From positions 7,201 through 12,317 of the forward strand of contig VBHW01000116.1 in assembly GCA_005881055.1 (NCBI GenBank): a DNA stretch of 5,117 nucleotides, given 5' to 3'. The position numbers were made by a program, and so were the translations under genes. The notes beneath the pieces are model-generated. The model saw only the letters and a program-made list of their open reading frames with translations. It ran no database searches and was not told the DNA's origin. This document shows, one piece after another, positions 1 to 5,117 of this stretch; positions within the stretch are counted from its first letter, which is position 1; each line of letters starts with the position of its first letter. This DNA is from Chloroflexota bacterium. Its GTDB lineage: Bacteria > Chloroflexota > Limnocylindria > Limnocylindrales > CSP1-4.

Positions 1-627
1 CACTGGCCGGGCATCGACGAGGAGGTCGCGGCGATCTTCGACCCGTTCGGCAACGCGGTCCACACGGCGCTCGCGTTCCCGGTCCTCGGCGAGGACGTCC
101 TCGTGTCAGGGGCTGGGCCGATCGGGCTCATGGCAACCGCGGTCGTGCGTCACGCGGGCGCCAGGTTCATCGTGGTCTCTGAGCCGAACGCCTTCCGGCG
201 TGATCTGGCCGCGCGCATGGGTGCGACGGTCGCAGTCGACCCGCGGGAGCGCGATCTGCACGACGTCCAGGCCGAGCTCGGGATGGTGGAGGGCTTCGAC
301 GTTGCGCTCGAGATGTCGGGCAACGCGACGGCGCTCCGGACGGCGATCGCGAACATGGCCCACGGGGGCGGCATCGCGATCCTCGGGCTGCCCACCGAGG
401 ACATCGCCCTCGACGTCACGGAGATCGTCTTCAAGATGCTGACGCTGCGAGGCATCTACGGCCGGGAGATGTACGAGACGTGGTACAAGATGACGGTGAT
501 GCTCCAGTCGGGGCTCGACATCCGCCCCGCGATCACGCACCGCTTCCCGTTCCGAGACTATGAGGCGGCCTTCGCGGCGGCACGCTCCGGGGACTCCGGC
601 AAGGTGATCCTCGAGTGGACAGCGTGA
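1..627 (+). CDS. tdh: L-threonine 3-dehydrogenase, C-terminal part (5' end outside window)
   Basis: Oxidises L-threonine to 2-amino-3-oxobutyrate with NAD+ in the cytoplasm, the first step of threonine breakdown to glycine. The reading frame is open from base 1 and gives 208 residues ending at TGA 625-627. The first visible residues include IFDPFGNAVHTA, a strong signature of the Tdh subgroup of zinc-dependent medium-chain dehydrogenases. The Rossmann NAD motif GAGPIG follows at partial residues 37-42, then AELGMVEGFDVALEMSG, GIYGREMYETWYKM, ITHRF and the closing SGKVIL, all typical of Tdh. By recalled comparison with the 341-residue E. coli enzyme, about 134 N-terminal residues are missing, including the catalytic-zinc Cys and the structural-zinc cysteines. 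The truncation is only the window edge; no frameshift or stop is seen. The next gene is kbl, the enzyme of the second step, which supports the assignment. An ATG/GTG inside the frame (for example GTG at 103) is not the real start. Confidence 0.95.
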   Translation, partial: HWPGIDEEVAAIFDPFGNAVHTALAFPVLGEDVLVSGAGPIGLMATAVVRHAGARFIVVSEPNAFRRDLAARMGATVAVDPRERDLHDVQAELGMVEGFDVALEMSGNATALRTAIANMAHGGGIAILGLPTEDIALDVTEIVFKMLTLRGIYGREMYETWYKMTVMLQSGLDIRPAITHRFPFRDYEAAFAAARSGDSGKVILEWTA

Positions 628-648
628 CGATCCACCTGCTGATGCAGC

Positions 649-655
649 GGGGAGG
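649..655 (+). promoter_or_regulatory. Shine-Dalgarno site of kbl
   Basis: GGGGAGG is a strong match to the anti-Shine-Dalgarno core. It lies 12 bases before ATG 668, somewhat long, and directly abuts TTG 656. A ribosome cannot use a start codon adjoining its own Shine-Dalgarno, so TTG 656 is unlikely to be the start. ATG 668 is preferred; CTG 665 at 9-base spacing is a less likely alternative. Confidence 0.6.
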
Positions 656-667
656 TTGCTGGTTCTG

Positions 668-1885
668 ATGAAGACGACGACCGATCCCCTGGCCTTCCTC
701 GACGACGAGCTCCAGGACCTCCGCCGCCAGAACCTCTATCGGCCCCTACGGGTCATGAGCTCGGCGCAGGGACCGCTCGTCGAGGTCGACGGACGGCAGT
801 GCATCAGCCTGTCATCGAACGACTACCTCGGCCTCACCCATCACCCACGCCTGCGCGAAGCCGCGCTCGCCGCGGTGCGCGATTTCGGCGCGGGCAGCGG
901 CGCCGTCCGGACGATCGCGGGGACGATGACGCTCCACGAGGACCTCGAGGCGGCGCTCGCGGAGTTCAAGGGAACGGAGGCGACGTTGACGTTCCAGTCG
1001 GGCTTCACCGCCAACACCGGCGTCATCCCGACGATCACGGGAGAGAACGACCTCATCGTCTCCGATGCCCTCAACCACGCGTCGATCATCGACGGGATGC
1101 GGCTGTCGAAGGCCCCCCGGAAGATCTATGCGCACAAGGACATCGATGCGCTCCGGGACGTCCTCGCGGAAGCGCGGAAGGCGGGCGGTCCCGGCGGGAA
1201 GCCACACCGCCTCATCCTCGTCGTCACGGACGGCGTGTTCAGCATGGACGGCGACATTACTCCGCTGCCCGGCGTCGTCGCCGCGGCAGAGGAGTTCGGC
1301 GCGGCCGTCATGGTCGACGACGCCCACGCATCCGGCGTGCTCGGCCGCAACGGACGAGGCACCGTCGACCACTTCGGCCTGCACGGGCGGGTGGCGATCC
1401 AGGTCGGGACGCTGTCCAAGGCCGTCGGAGTCCTCGGTGGCTACGTCGCCGGCTCGCGCGCCCTCCGCGAGATGCTCGTCCAGCGCGCGCGGCCGTTCCT
1501 CTTCTCGACGTCGCACCCGCCGGCCGTTGCGGCCGCGTGCCGCGAGGCGATCCGGGTGCTCGAGGACGAGCCGCAGCTCATCGAGCGCCTGTGGGAGAAC
1601 ACGCGACGCTTCAAGGCCGAGCTCGCCCGGCTCGGGTTCGACACCGGCGTCTCGGAGACACCGATCACCCCCGTGATGATGGGCGAGTCGGCCGTCGCGT
1701 CACGGTTCTCCGAGCGCCTCTTCGAGGAGGGCGTCTTCGCCCAGCCGGTCGTCTACCCGACGGTCGCCCTCGACGGCGCACGCATACGGACGATCGTCAC
1801 GGCGGCCCACTCGGACGAGATGCTCGACAGGGCCCTCGCCGCATTCGATCGCGTCGGTCACGAGCTCGGCCTCGCCGCCGGGTGA
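668..1885 (+). CDS. kbl: 2-amino-3-ketobutyrate CoA ligase (glycine C-acetyltransferase)
   Basis: PLP-dependent alpha-oxoamine synthase that cleaves 2-amino-3-oxobutyrate with CoA to glycine and acetyl-CoA, the step after Tdh. From ATG 668 the protein has 405 residues, close to the roughly 400 usual for the family. Visible landmarks are SSNDYLGL near the N-terminus, AVRTIAGTMTLHEDLE (typical of Kbl rather than BioF), SDALNHASIIDG with PLP-stacking His137, TDGVFSMDGDITPL, DDAHASGVLG with Asp217 and His220, and GTLSKAVGVLGGY with Lys251 as the expected Schiff-base lysine. RPFLFSTSHPP and ARIRTIVTAAHS complete the fold. Family motifs begin well after the start, so the choice of ATG 668 over TTG 656 rests on Shine-Dalgarno spacing. 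The gene starts 40 bases after the tdh stop, and its own stop overlaps the next start. 8-amino-7-oxononanoate synthase (BioF) and related synthases are the alternatives, but linkage to tdh and the motif set favour Kbl. Nothing looks broken. Confidence 0.93.
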   Translation: MKTTTDPLAFLDDELQDLRRQNLYRPLRVMSSAQGPLVEVDGRQCISLSSNDYLGLTHHPRLREAALAAVRDFGAGSGAVRTIAGTMTLHEDLEAALAEFKGTEATLTFQSGFTANTGVIPTITGENDLIVSDALNHASIIDGMRLSKAPRKIYAHKDIDALRDVLAEARKAGGPGGKPHRLILVVTDGVFSMDGDITPLPGVVAAAEEFGAAVMVDDAHASGVLGRNGRGTVDHFGLHGRVAIQVGTLSKAVGVLGGYVAGSRALREMLVQRARPFLFSTSHPPAVAAACREAIRVLEDEPQLIERLWENTRRFKAELARLGFDTGVSETPITPVMMGESAVASRFSERLFEEGVFAQPVVYPTVALDGARIRTIVTAAHSDEMLDRALAAFDRVGHELGLAAG

Positions 1886-2796
1886 AATCGGGCACCCGGA
1901 CCGTCGATCGCTCCTCGCCCTCCGAGGTCGGAGGCGAAGCTCCGCGACGCCATCCGCCCGAGGATTCCACCGACCTCCCGCTCGATAGCCACCTCCATAC
2001 CGACCTGTCGCCGGACAGCGACGTGCCGATCGACGTCTACGCGGCGGCGGCCGTCGAGCGCGGCATCTCCGAGATCGCGATCACCGACCATGTCGACTTC
2101 GATCCCGGGTATCCAGCGTACGCATTCGCGGACTTCGCCACGCGCGAGAGCGTCGTGCGCGAAGCCGCCGAACGGTGGGGCGACCGCGTCGCGATCCGCT
2201 TCGGCTGCGAGCTGACGTACGAGCGACGCCACGAGGCCGAGATCCGCGACCATCTCCGGCGCCACCGGTACGACTTCACGATCGGTTCAGTGCACATCGC
2301 CCCGGACGGGCCGTACGCAGCGGAGCGCGTCGCGAGCTTCGTCCAGGGCAAGTCGGTGGCGGCTGTCGTACGGCCGTACTTCGAGGAGGTCGAGGCGGCC
2401 GCGCGGAGCGGCCTGTTCGACACGATCGGACACGTCGACTTCGTGAAGCGCTACCTCACACCGCACGTGATGCCGGACGCGCTGGCGGCCGCACCGGAGC
2501 TCTACGAGCCGATCCTCCGCGCGCTCGTCGCGAGCGGAACGGCCCTCGAGGTCAACACGAGCGGCCTGCGGCAGTCGGCGCGCGAGACGTATCCCACGAC
2601 CGCGATCGTCGCCCTCTTCCGGGAGCTCGGCGGCACGTCGGTCACGGCCGGCTCCGACGCGCACAGGGCCGATACATTCGCTTTCGGCCTCGAGGAGGGG
2701 TATCGTGTGGCGGCCGGCGCGGGGTTCAGGTCGCTGGCATTCCGTCGCGGTGCGGGCCGGCTCCGCGTTCCGCTGCCCGCCCGCTTCCGGACCTAA
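1882..2796 (+). CDS. PHP-domain phosphoesterase, HisJ/HisK histidinol-phosphatase-like
   Basis: Predicted cytoplasmic metal-dependent phosphoesterase of the polymerase-and-histidinol-phosphatase (PHP) superfamily, 304 residues. All expected metal-site motifs are present in order: HLHTD with His37 and His39, ITDH with Asp69 and His70, GCEL with Glu110, GSVH with His138, GHVDFVKRY with His184, and GSDAH with Asp259 and His261. These fit a multinuclear metal centre and an active enzyme. GSVH, EVNTSGLR and TAGSDAH are characteristic of the HisJ-type histidinol-phosphatase group, but no other histidine gene is near, so the substrate is uncertain. The start is GTG 1882, which shares four bases (GTGA) with the kbl stop and implies translational coupling; no Shine-Dalgarno is seen. 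No ATG, GTG, TTG or CTG occurs in frame between 1882 and the first metal motif. The enzyme therefore carries a 36-residue hydrophilic N-terminal extension, whereas PHP proteins usually begin a few residues before the first HxH. Certainty is high for family and low for substrate. Confidence 0.87.
   Translation: MKSGTRTVDRSSPSEVGGEAPRRHPPEDSTDLPLDSHLHTDLSPDSDVPIDVYAAAAVERGISEIAITDHVDFDPGYPAYAFADFATRESVVREAAERWGDRVAIRFGCELTYERRHEAEIRDHLRRHRYDFTIGSVHIAPDGPYAAERVASFVQGKSVAAVVRPYFEEVEAAARSGLFDTIGHVDFVKRYLTPHVMPDALAAAPELYEPILRALVASGTALEVNTSGLRQSARETYPTTAIVALFRELGGTSVTAGSDAHRADTFAFGLEEGYRVAAGAGFRSLAFRRGAGRLRVPLPARFRT
1916..1944 (+). repeat. Two overlapping inverted repeats at the 5' end of the PHP gene
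   Basis: Bases 1919-1925 (CCTCCGA) are a perfect inverse complement of 1928-1934 (TCGGAGG). With one bulged C the pairing extends to 1916-1925 against 1928-1936. A second, mutually exclusive hairpin pairs 1929-1933 (CGGAG) with 1940-1944 (CTCCG) around a 6-base loop. They lie 35-60 bases after the coupled GTG start and encode part of the nonconserved extension. In RNA they could form alternative structures affecting translation, but short GC-rich inverted repeats arise by chance in DNA of this composition. There is no T tract, so this is not an intrinsic terminator. Confidence 0.35.
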
Positions 2797-2817
2797 CAGC
2801 ACGGGGTCTGGGTCGTT

Positions 2818-3417
2818 ATGTCCCTCGACGATGCCGCGATCGAGCGGTGCGTGGAACAGGCGAAGGCAGGCGATGCGGAAGCATACGGCCTGATCTTCGA
2901 CCACTACCACGAGCCGATCTACCGCTACATCGCCAGCCGCGTCCATCGCCCGACGGACGCGGAGGACCTGGCGCAGACCGTCTTCGTCAAGGCCCTGGAA
3001 GCGCTTCCGCGATACGAGTCGCGGGGCATTCCCTTCGGGGGCTGGCTCTTCCGGCTGGCCAGGAACGCGGTGATCGATTTCGTCAGGACACGGCACGACC
3101 ACCTGGAGCTGGACGTGCTCCAGGAGCGCTCTGCAAATCAGGCGCTGCCGGACGAGATCCTCGTGGCACGACAGCAGATCGACGCGGTGGGCATCGCCCT
3201 CACGGCGCTCACCGAGGAGCAGCGAGACGCCATCGCGCTGCGGTTCTTCGCAGGGCTCTCGGCCCGGGAGGCCGCCGTCGCGATGGGCAAGCAGGAAGGA
3301 ACGGTTCGGGGACTCCAGTTCCGGGCGATCGCGGCGCTCCGCCGCCAGCTCGGGATCGACGTCACCGAGAGCCTCCCGATGATGATCCGGCGAGAACGGC
3401 GAGAACGAGGCATCTGA
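2818..3417 (+). CDS. ECF-type RNA polymerase sigma-70 family factor
   Basis: Small sigma factor of 199 residues that would direct core RNA polymerase to a specific promoter set. Region sigma-2 spans about residues 20-92: the DAEDLAQTVFVKAL stretch at 47-60 matches the core-binding part, and PFGGWLFRLARNAVIDF at 72-88 matches the -10 recognition/melting part. A variable linker follows. Region sigma-4 is at about 127-178, with LTEEQRDAIALRFFAG and the helix-turn-helix LSAREAAVAMGKQEGTVRGL, which would contact the -35 element. The EGTVRGLQFRAIAALRR pattern resembles many actinobacterial-type ECF factors. A basic tail (RRERRERGI) closes the protein. No sigma-1 or sigma-3 region is present, which defines the ECF size class. 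ATG 2818 follows the PHP stop by 21 bases; the only Shine-Dalgarno-like run is a weak GGGG at 2803-2806. Its stop overlaps the next start by one base (TGATG), pairing it with the downstream membrane protein. No promoter of its own could be identified. Confidence 0.92.
   Translation: MSLDDAAIERCVEQAKAGDAEAYGLIFDHYHEPIYRYIASRVHRPTDAEDLAQTVFVKALEALPRYESRGIPFGGWLFRLARNAVIDFVRTRHDHLELDVLQERSANQALPDEILVARQQIDAVGIALTALTEEQRDAIALRFFAGLSAREAAVAMGKQEGTVRGLQFRAIAALRRQLGIDVTESLPMMIRRERRERGI
3407..3410 (+). promoter_or_regulatory. Shine-Dalgarno site of the DUF5667-like gene
   Basis: GAGG ends six bases before ATG 3417, inside the last codons of the sigma-factor gene. It supports ATG 3417 as the start and a one-base TGATG overlap between the two genes, suggesting coupled production of sigma factor and partner. 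Confidence 0.5.
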
Positions 3418-4259
3418 TGCAGGGACGGGCGTTGCCAGGGACGTGGCAGGCCGAGCTGGGCAACCGGCTCGATGCCTACGCCGCTGCGTACCTGTCGCCG
3501 AACCCGGTCCGAACCGCCGCGGTGCGCGCATCGGTCATGGTCGAGGCACGTCGCCTGCTCGTGCCGGCAGCCGCGACGCCAGAGCCGATCGTCGCTCCGC
3601 GTGGGCTGCCGCGGCTCTTCACCGGTTGGCGCCGCGCATCGTTCGCGCTCGCGGCCGCAACGCTCGCGGGTCTCATGCTCGGGACGAGCGTCTTCGCGGC
3701 CAGCAGCGCCGGCGGTCCCCTCTACGGCACGCGCCTGTGGCTCGAGACCGCGACGCTTCCGTCGGACGCCAACGCCCGAGCGGCAGCCGAGCTCCAGCGC
3801 CTCCAGTCGCGGCTCGGCGACGCGGCCGATGCCGCGGTACGCGGTGACGGCAATGCCGTGAGTGCGGCCCTTGCCGCATATCGCGCGAGCGTCGAGGACG
3901 CCCTGGCCGCGGCCGGGGACGATCACGACCGGCTCGCGCGGCTCGAGATCGAGCTCGGGCGCCACGAAGTGGTCCTGCAGACCCTTTTGGGGCTCGTGCC
4001 GACGAGCGCCAGGGACGCGATTCAGGCTGTGCTCGACAAGGACAAGCACGCCCTCGACGTCATCCAGCAGCACAGCCAGCCCGGATCGAACGGCGGCAGC
4101 AATGGGCCGCCCGCGGACAAACCCGGCCAGGACGGCGGCGGCGGCGGCAGCGGTGGCGGCAATCCTGGTGGCGGGCCGCCGGCGGACAAGCCCACGCCGA
4201 GGCCGGACCACACCCCGAAGGGCCCACCGCAGACGCCGCGTTCCAGGGGCGGCGACTGA
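3417..4259 (+). CDS. Single-pass membrane protein with DUF5667-like region, probable anti-sigma regulator
   Basis: A 280-residue protein encoded with a one-base overlap behind the sigma-factor gene. Residues 1-70 form a hydrophilic N-terminal part with a helical segment (RLDAYAAAYLSPNPVRTAAV and a following EARR). Arg72-Arg73 precede one hydrophobic segment at about 76-96 (FALAAATLAGLMLGTSVFAA), which suggests an inside N-terminus and an outside C-terminus. Just after the membrane comes SAGGPLYGTRLWLE (98-110), resembling the P-LY-x-x-R/K...E motif of DUF5667 proteins. A long Ala/Arg/Leu/Glu-rich helical region follows to about 215. Residues 222-280 are a Gly/Pro/Lys-rich, disordered tail with two GPPADKP copies. 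By position, such a protein next to an ECF sigma factor is likely to hold or release it at the membrane. No zinc-finger anti-sigma HxxxCxxC motif is visible, so this role is an inference. It could instead be an envelope protein made with the sigma factor. Confidence 0.75.
   Translation: MQGRALPGTWQAELGNRLDAYAAAYLSPNPVRTAAVRASVMVEARRLLVPAAATPEPIVAPRGLPRLFTGWRRASFALAAATLAGLMLGTSVFAASSAGGPLYGTRLWLETATLPSDANARAAAELQRLQSRLGDAADAAVRGDGNAVSAALAAYRASVEDALAAAGDDHDRLARLEIELGRHEVVLQTLLGLVPTSARDAIQAVLDKDKHALDVIQQHSQPGSNGGSNGPPADKPGQDGGGGGSGGGNPGGGPPADKPTPRPDHTPKGPPQTPRSRGGD
4104..4193 (+). repeat. Duplicated GPPADKP-coding segments flanking a poly-glycine tract
   Basis: Bases 4104-4124 and 4173-4193 both encode GPPADKP but with different synonymous codons (for example AAA versus AAG, CCC versus CCG). 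Between them a GGC-rich stretch encodes GQDGGGGGSGGGNPGG. The synonymous differences indicate an old duplication or selection on the peptide rather than recent slippage. The segment belongs to the disordered tail of the membrane protein. Confidence 0.6.
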
Positions 4260-4327
4260 CCCAAAACCGCCCGGCGGGGCCGCGGCGATGGCAGACTCCC
4301 CTGATGCGCGAGCCTGAGCAGCCCTGA

Positions 4328-5068
4328 ATGGACCTGGTCGTGCTCGGGGCCGGGCCCGCCTATTCGGACCGGCCCGGGTCGACGGGCGCGGCCTACCTCC
4401 TCTCGGTCGGCAACGACTCACTCCTCCTCGACCTGGGGCAGGGCTCGTTCCCGCGGCTCGCCGCCCAGCTCGACCCGGCCGATCTGGTTGCCGTCGTCGT
4501 GAGCCATCTCCACCCCGACCACTTCGTCGACCTCGTCCCGCTCCGCCACTACCTGCGCTACGAGCGACCGGGGCGACGCGTGACGGTCCACGGGCCGGGG
4601 GCTCTCGGGGATCGCCTCGACGGCCTGCTCGGCGAGCCGGGATTCACGGCCGCGTCGCTCGACGCGCTCCCGCTCAGGGCGGGATCCATGACGATCGGTC
4701 CGTTCCGGGTCGAAGCGGCGCGGGTGACCCATACGGACGAGAGCTATGCGTTCCGGGTCACGGTTGGGGACGGCCTCGGCCTCGTCTATTCGGGCGACTG
4801 CGGGCGGGCCGCTGACCTTCGGCCGCTCATCCGGCCCGGCGACGCGCTGCTGTCGGAGGTCTCCTTCGGTCAGGGTCCGATGCCGGTGGACGCGCTCCAT
4901 CTCGACGGACCGGCCGTGGGCGCCCTCGCGACCGAGACGCGGGCCGGGCGGGTTCTGCTGACGCACCTTCAGATGGGCTTCGACCCGGAGGCGACCATCC
5001 GTTCCGTGCATGCCTCCTACGACGGAGACGTCCGGTTCGTGTGGCCCGGGGACCGCCTCTCGATCTGA
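4328..5068 (+). CDS. Metallo-beta-lactamase-fold hydrolase, RNase Z/ElaC-like
   Basis: A complete 246-residue MBL-fold enzyme, predicted cytoplasmic because no signal peptide is visible. The N-terminus MDLVVLGAGPAYSDRPGSTG is the usual first strand and loop of RNase Z-like MBL proteins and supports ATG 4328. Zinc ligands appear in order: SHLHPDH with His60, His62, Asp64 and His65; VTHTDESYAFRV with His135; YSGDC with Asp157; and LTHL with His213. His191 sits in the HL motif often seen before the last strand. The protein is shorter than typical tRNA 3'-endonuclease RNase Z (about 300 residues), and no Gly/Pro-rich exosite arm is visible, so it is more likely a general MBL phosphodiesterase or hydrolase of unknown substrate. 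It lies 68 bases after the membrane-protein gene and has only a weak Shine-Dalgarno. A TGA of a short in-frame ORF directly precedes the ATG. Family is well supported; substrate is unknown. Confidence 0.88.
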   Translation: MDLVVLGAGPAYSDRPGSTGAAYLLSVGNDSLLLDLGQGSFPRLAAQLDPADLVAVVVSHLHPDHFVDLVPLRHYLRYERPGRRVTVHGPGALGDRLDGLLGEPGFTAASLDALPLRAGSMTIGPFRVEAARVTHTDESYAFRVTVGDGLGLVYSGDCGRAADLRPLIRPGDALLSEVSFGQGPMPVDALHLDGPAVGALATETRAGRVLLTHLQMGFDPEATIRSVHASYDGDVRFVWPGDRLSI

Positions 5069-5117
5069 CGGAACCGCCCCTCGATCAGCCGTGTGGAACA
5101 GGAAGAGACCGGAGCGG

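Noticed and set aside
636..647. CTGC-TGAT-GCAG inverted repeat between tdh and kbl
   Set aside because: Four-base arms that do not extend, so too weak to call a regulatory structure or terminator.
656..667. TTG 656 as the kbl start
   Set aside because: It directly abuts the GGGGAGG ribosome-binding site, leaving no spacer. ATG 668 fits better.
799..1881. Long frame-1 reading frame running through kbl into the PHP gene, as if a 665-residue fusion
   Set aside because: Its first 361 residues are Arg/Pro/Gly-rich translation of kbl in the wrong frame with no family motif. The conserved PHP protein begins only at GTG 1882.
668..1885. BioF (8-amino-7-oxononanoate synthase) instead of Kbl
   Set aside because: Adjacent tdh and the AVRTIAGTM and SDALNHASIIDG motifs favour Kbl, and no biotin gene is nearby.
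2287..3531. 414-codon antisense reading frame opposite the PHP and sigma genes
   Set aside because: High-GC DNA leaves long open frames opposite real genes. The product has no recognisable motif and the sense strand is fully explained.
4269..4280. GCCC-GGCG-GGGC hairpin after the membrane-protein gene as a terminator
   Set aside because: Only four base pairs and no following T tract. Expected by chance in such GC-rich DNA.
3138..4421. 427-codon antisense reading frame opposite the sigma, membrane-protein and MBL genes
   Set aside because: The product is Arg/Ala/Gly-rich with no domain and crosses three sense genes, which is typical of a shadow frame.
5095..5117. GGAAC near the right edge as an ECF -35 element
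   Set aside because: No matching -10 element at usual spacing is visible before the window ends, and a five-base match alone is not evidence.

Overview
The window is GC-rich, apparently chromosomal bacterial DNA with six genes, all on the + strand and tightly packed. Its style (very high third-position GC, GTG start codons, overlapping stop/start junctions, an ECF sigma factor followed by a DUF5667-like membrane protein) suits a high-GC Chloroflexota or Actinomycetota-type bacterium. That placement is an inference from gene content and composition; there is no rRNA or other phylogenetic marker to fix it.

Left part (1-2796), metabolic operon. A threonine 3-dehydrogenase (tdh, cut by the left window edge) is followed by 2-amino-3-ketobutyrate CoA ligase / glycine C-acetyltransferase (kbl). 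Together they give the two-step route threonine -> 2-amino-3-oxobutyrate -> glycine + acetyl-CoA. The kbl stop overlaps the GTG start of a PHP-family phosphoesterase resembling HisJ/HisK histidinol-phosphatases. It keeps all metal ligands, but it has an unusual 36-residue N-terminal extension whose DNA holds two competing inverted repeats.

Middle part (2818-4259), regulatory pair. An ECF-type sigma-70 factor overlaps by one base a single-pass membrane protein with a DUF5667-like region and a Gly/Pro/Lys-rich, probably extracytoplasmic tail. The arrangement is that of a sigma factor with a cognate membrane regulator (probable anti-sigma), but the regulator role is inferred.

Right part (4328-5068), a complete metallo-beta-lactamase-fold hydrolase of the RNase Z/ElaC-like type with all zinc ligands but no RNase Z flexible arm. 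The last 49 bases hold nothing recognisable.

No RNA gene, mobile element, CRISPR array or convincing intrinsic terminator was seen. Every gap between genes is under 70 bases. Most of the window is ordinary housekeeping sequence. The points worth a second look are the PHP protein coupled to the threonine pathway, its structured 5' end, and the sigma/membrane-protein pair with its repeat-bearing tail.
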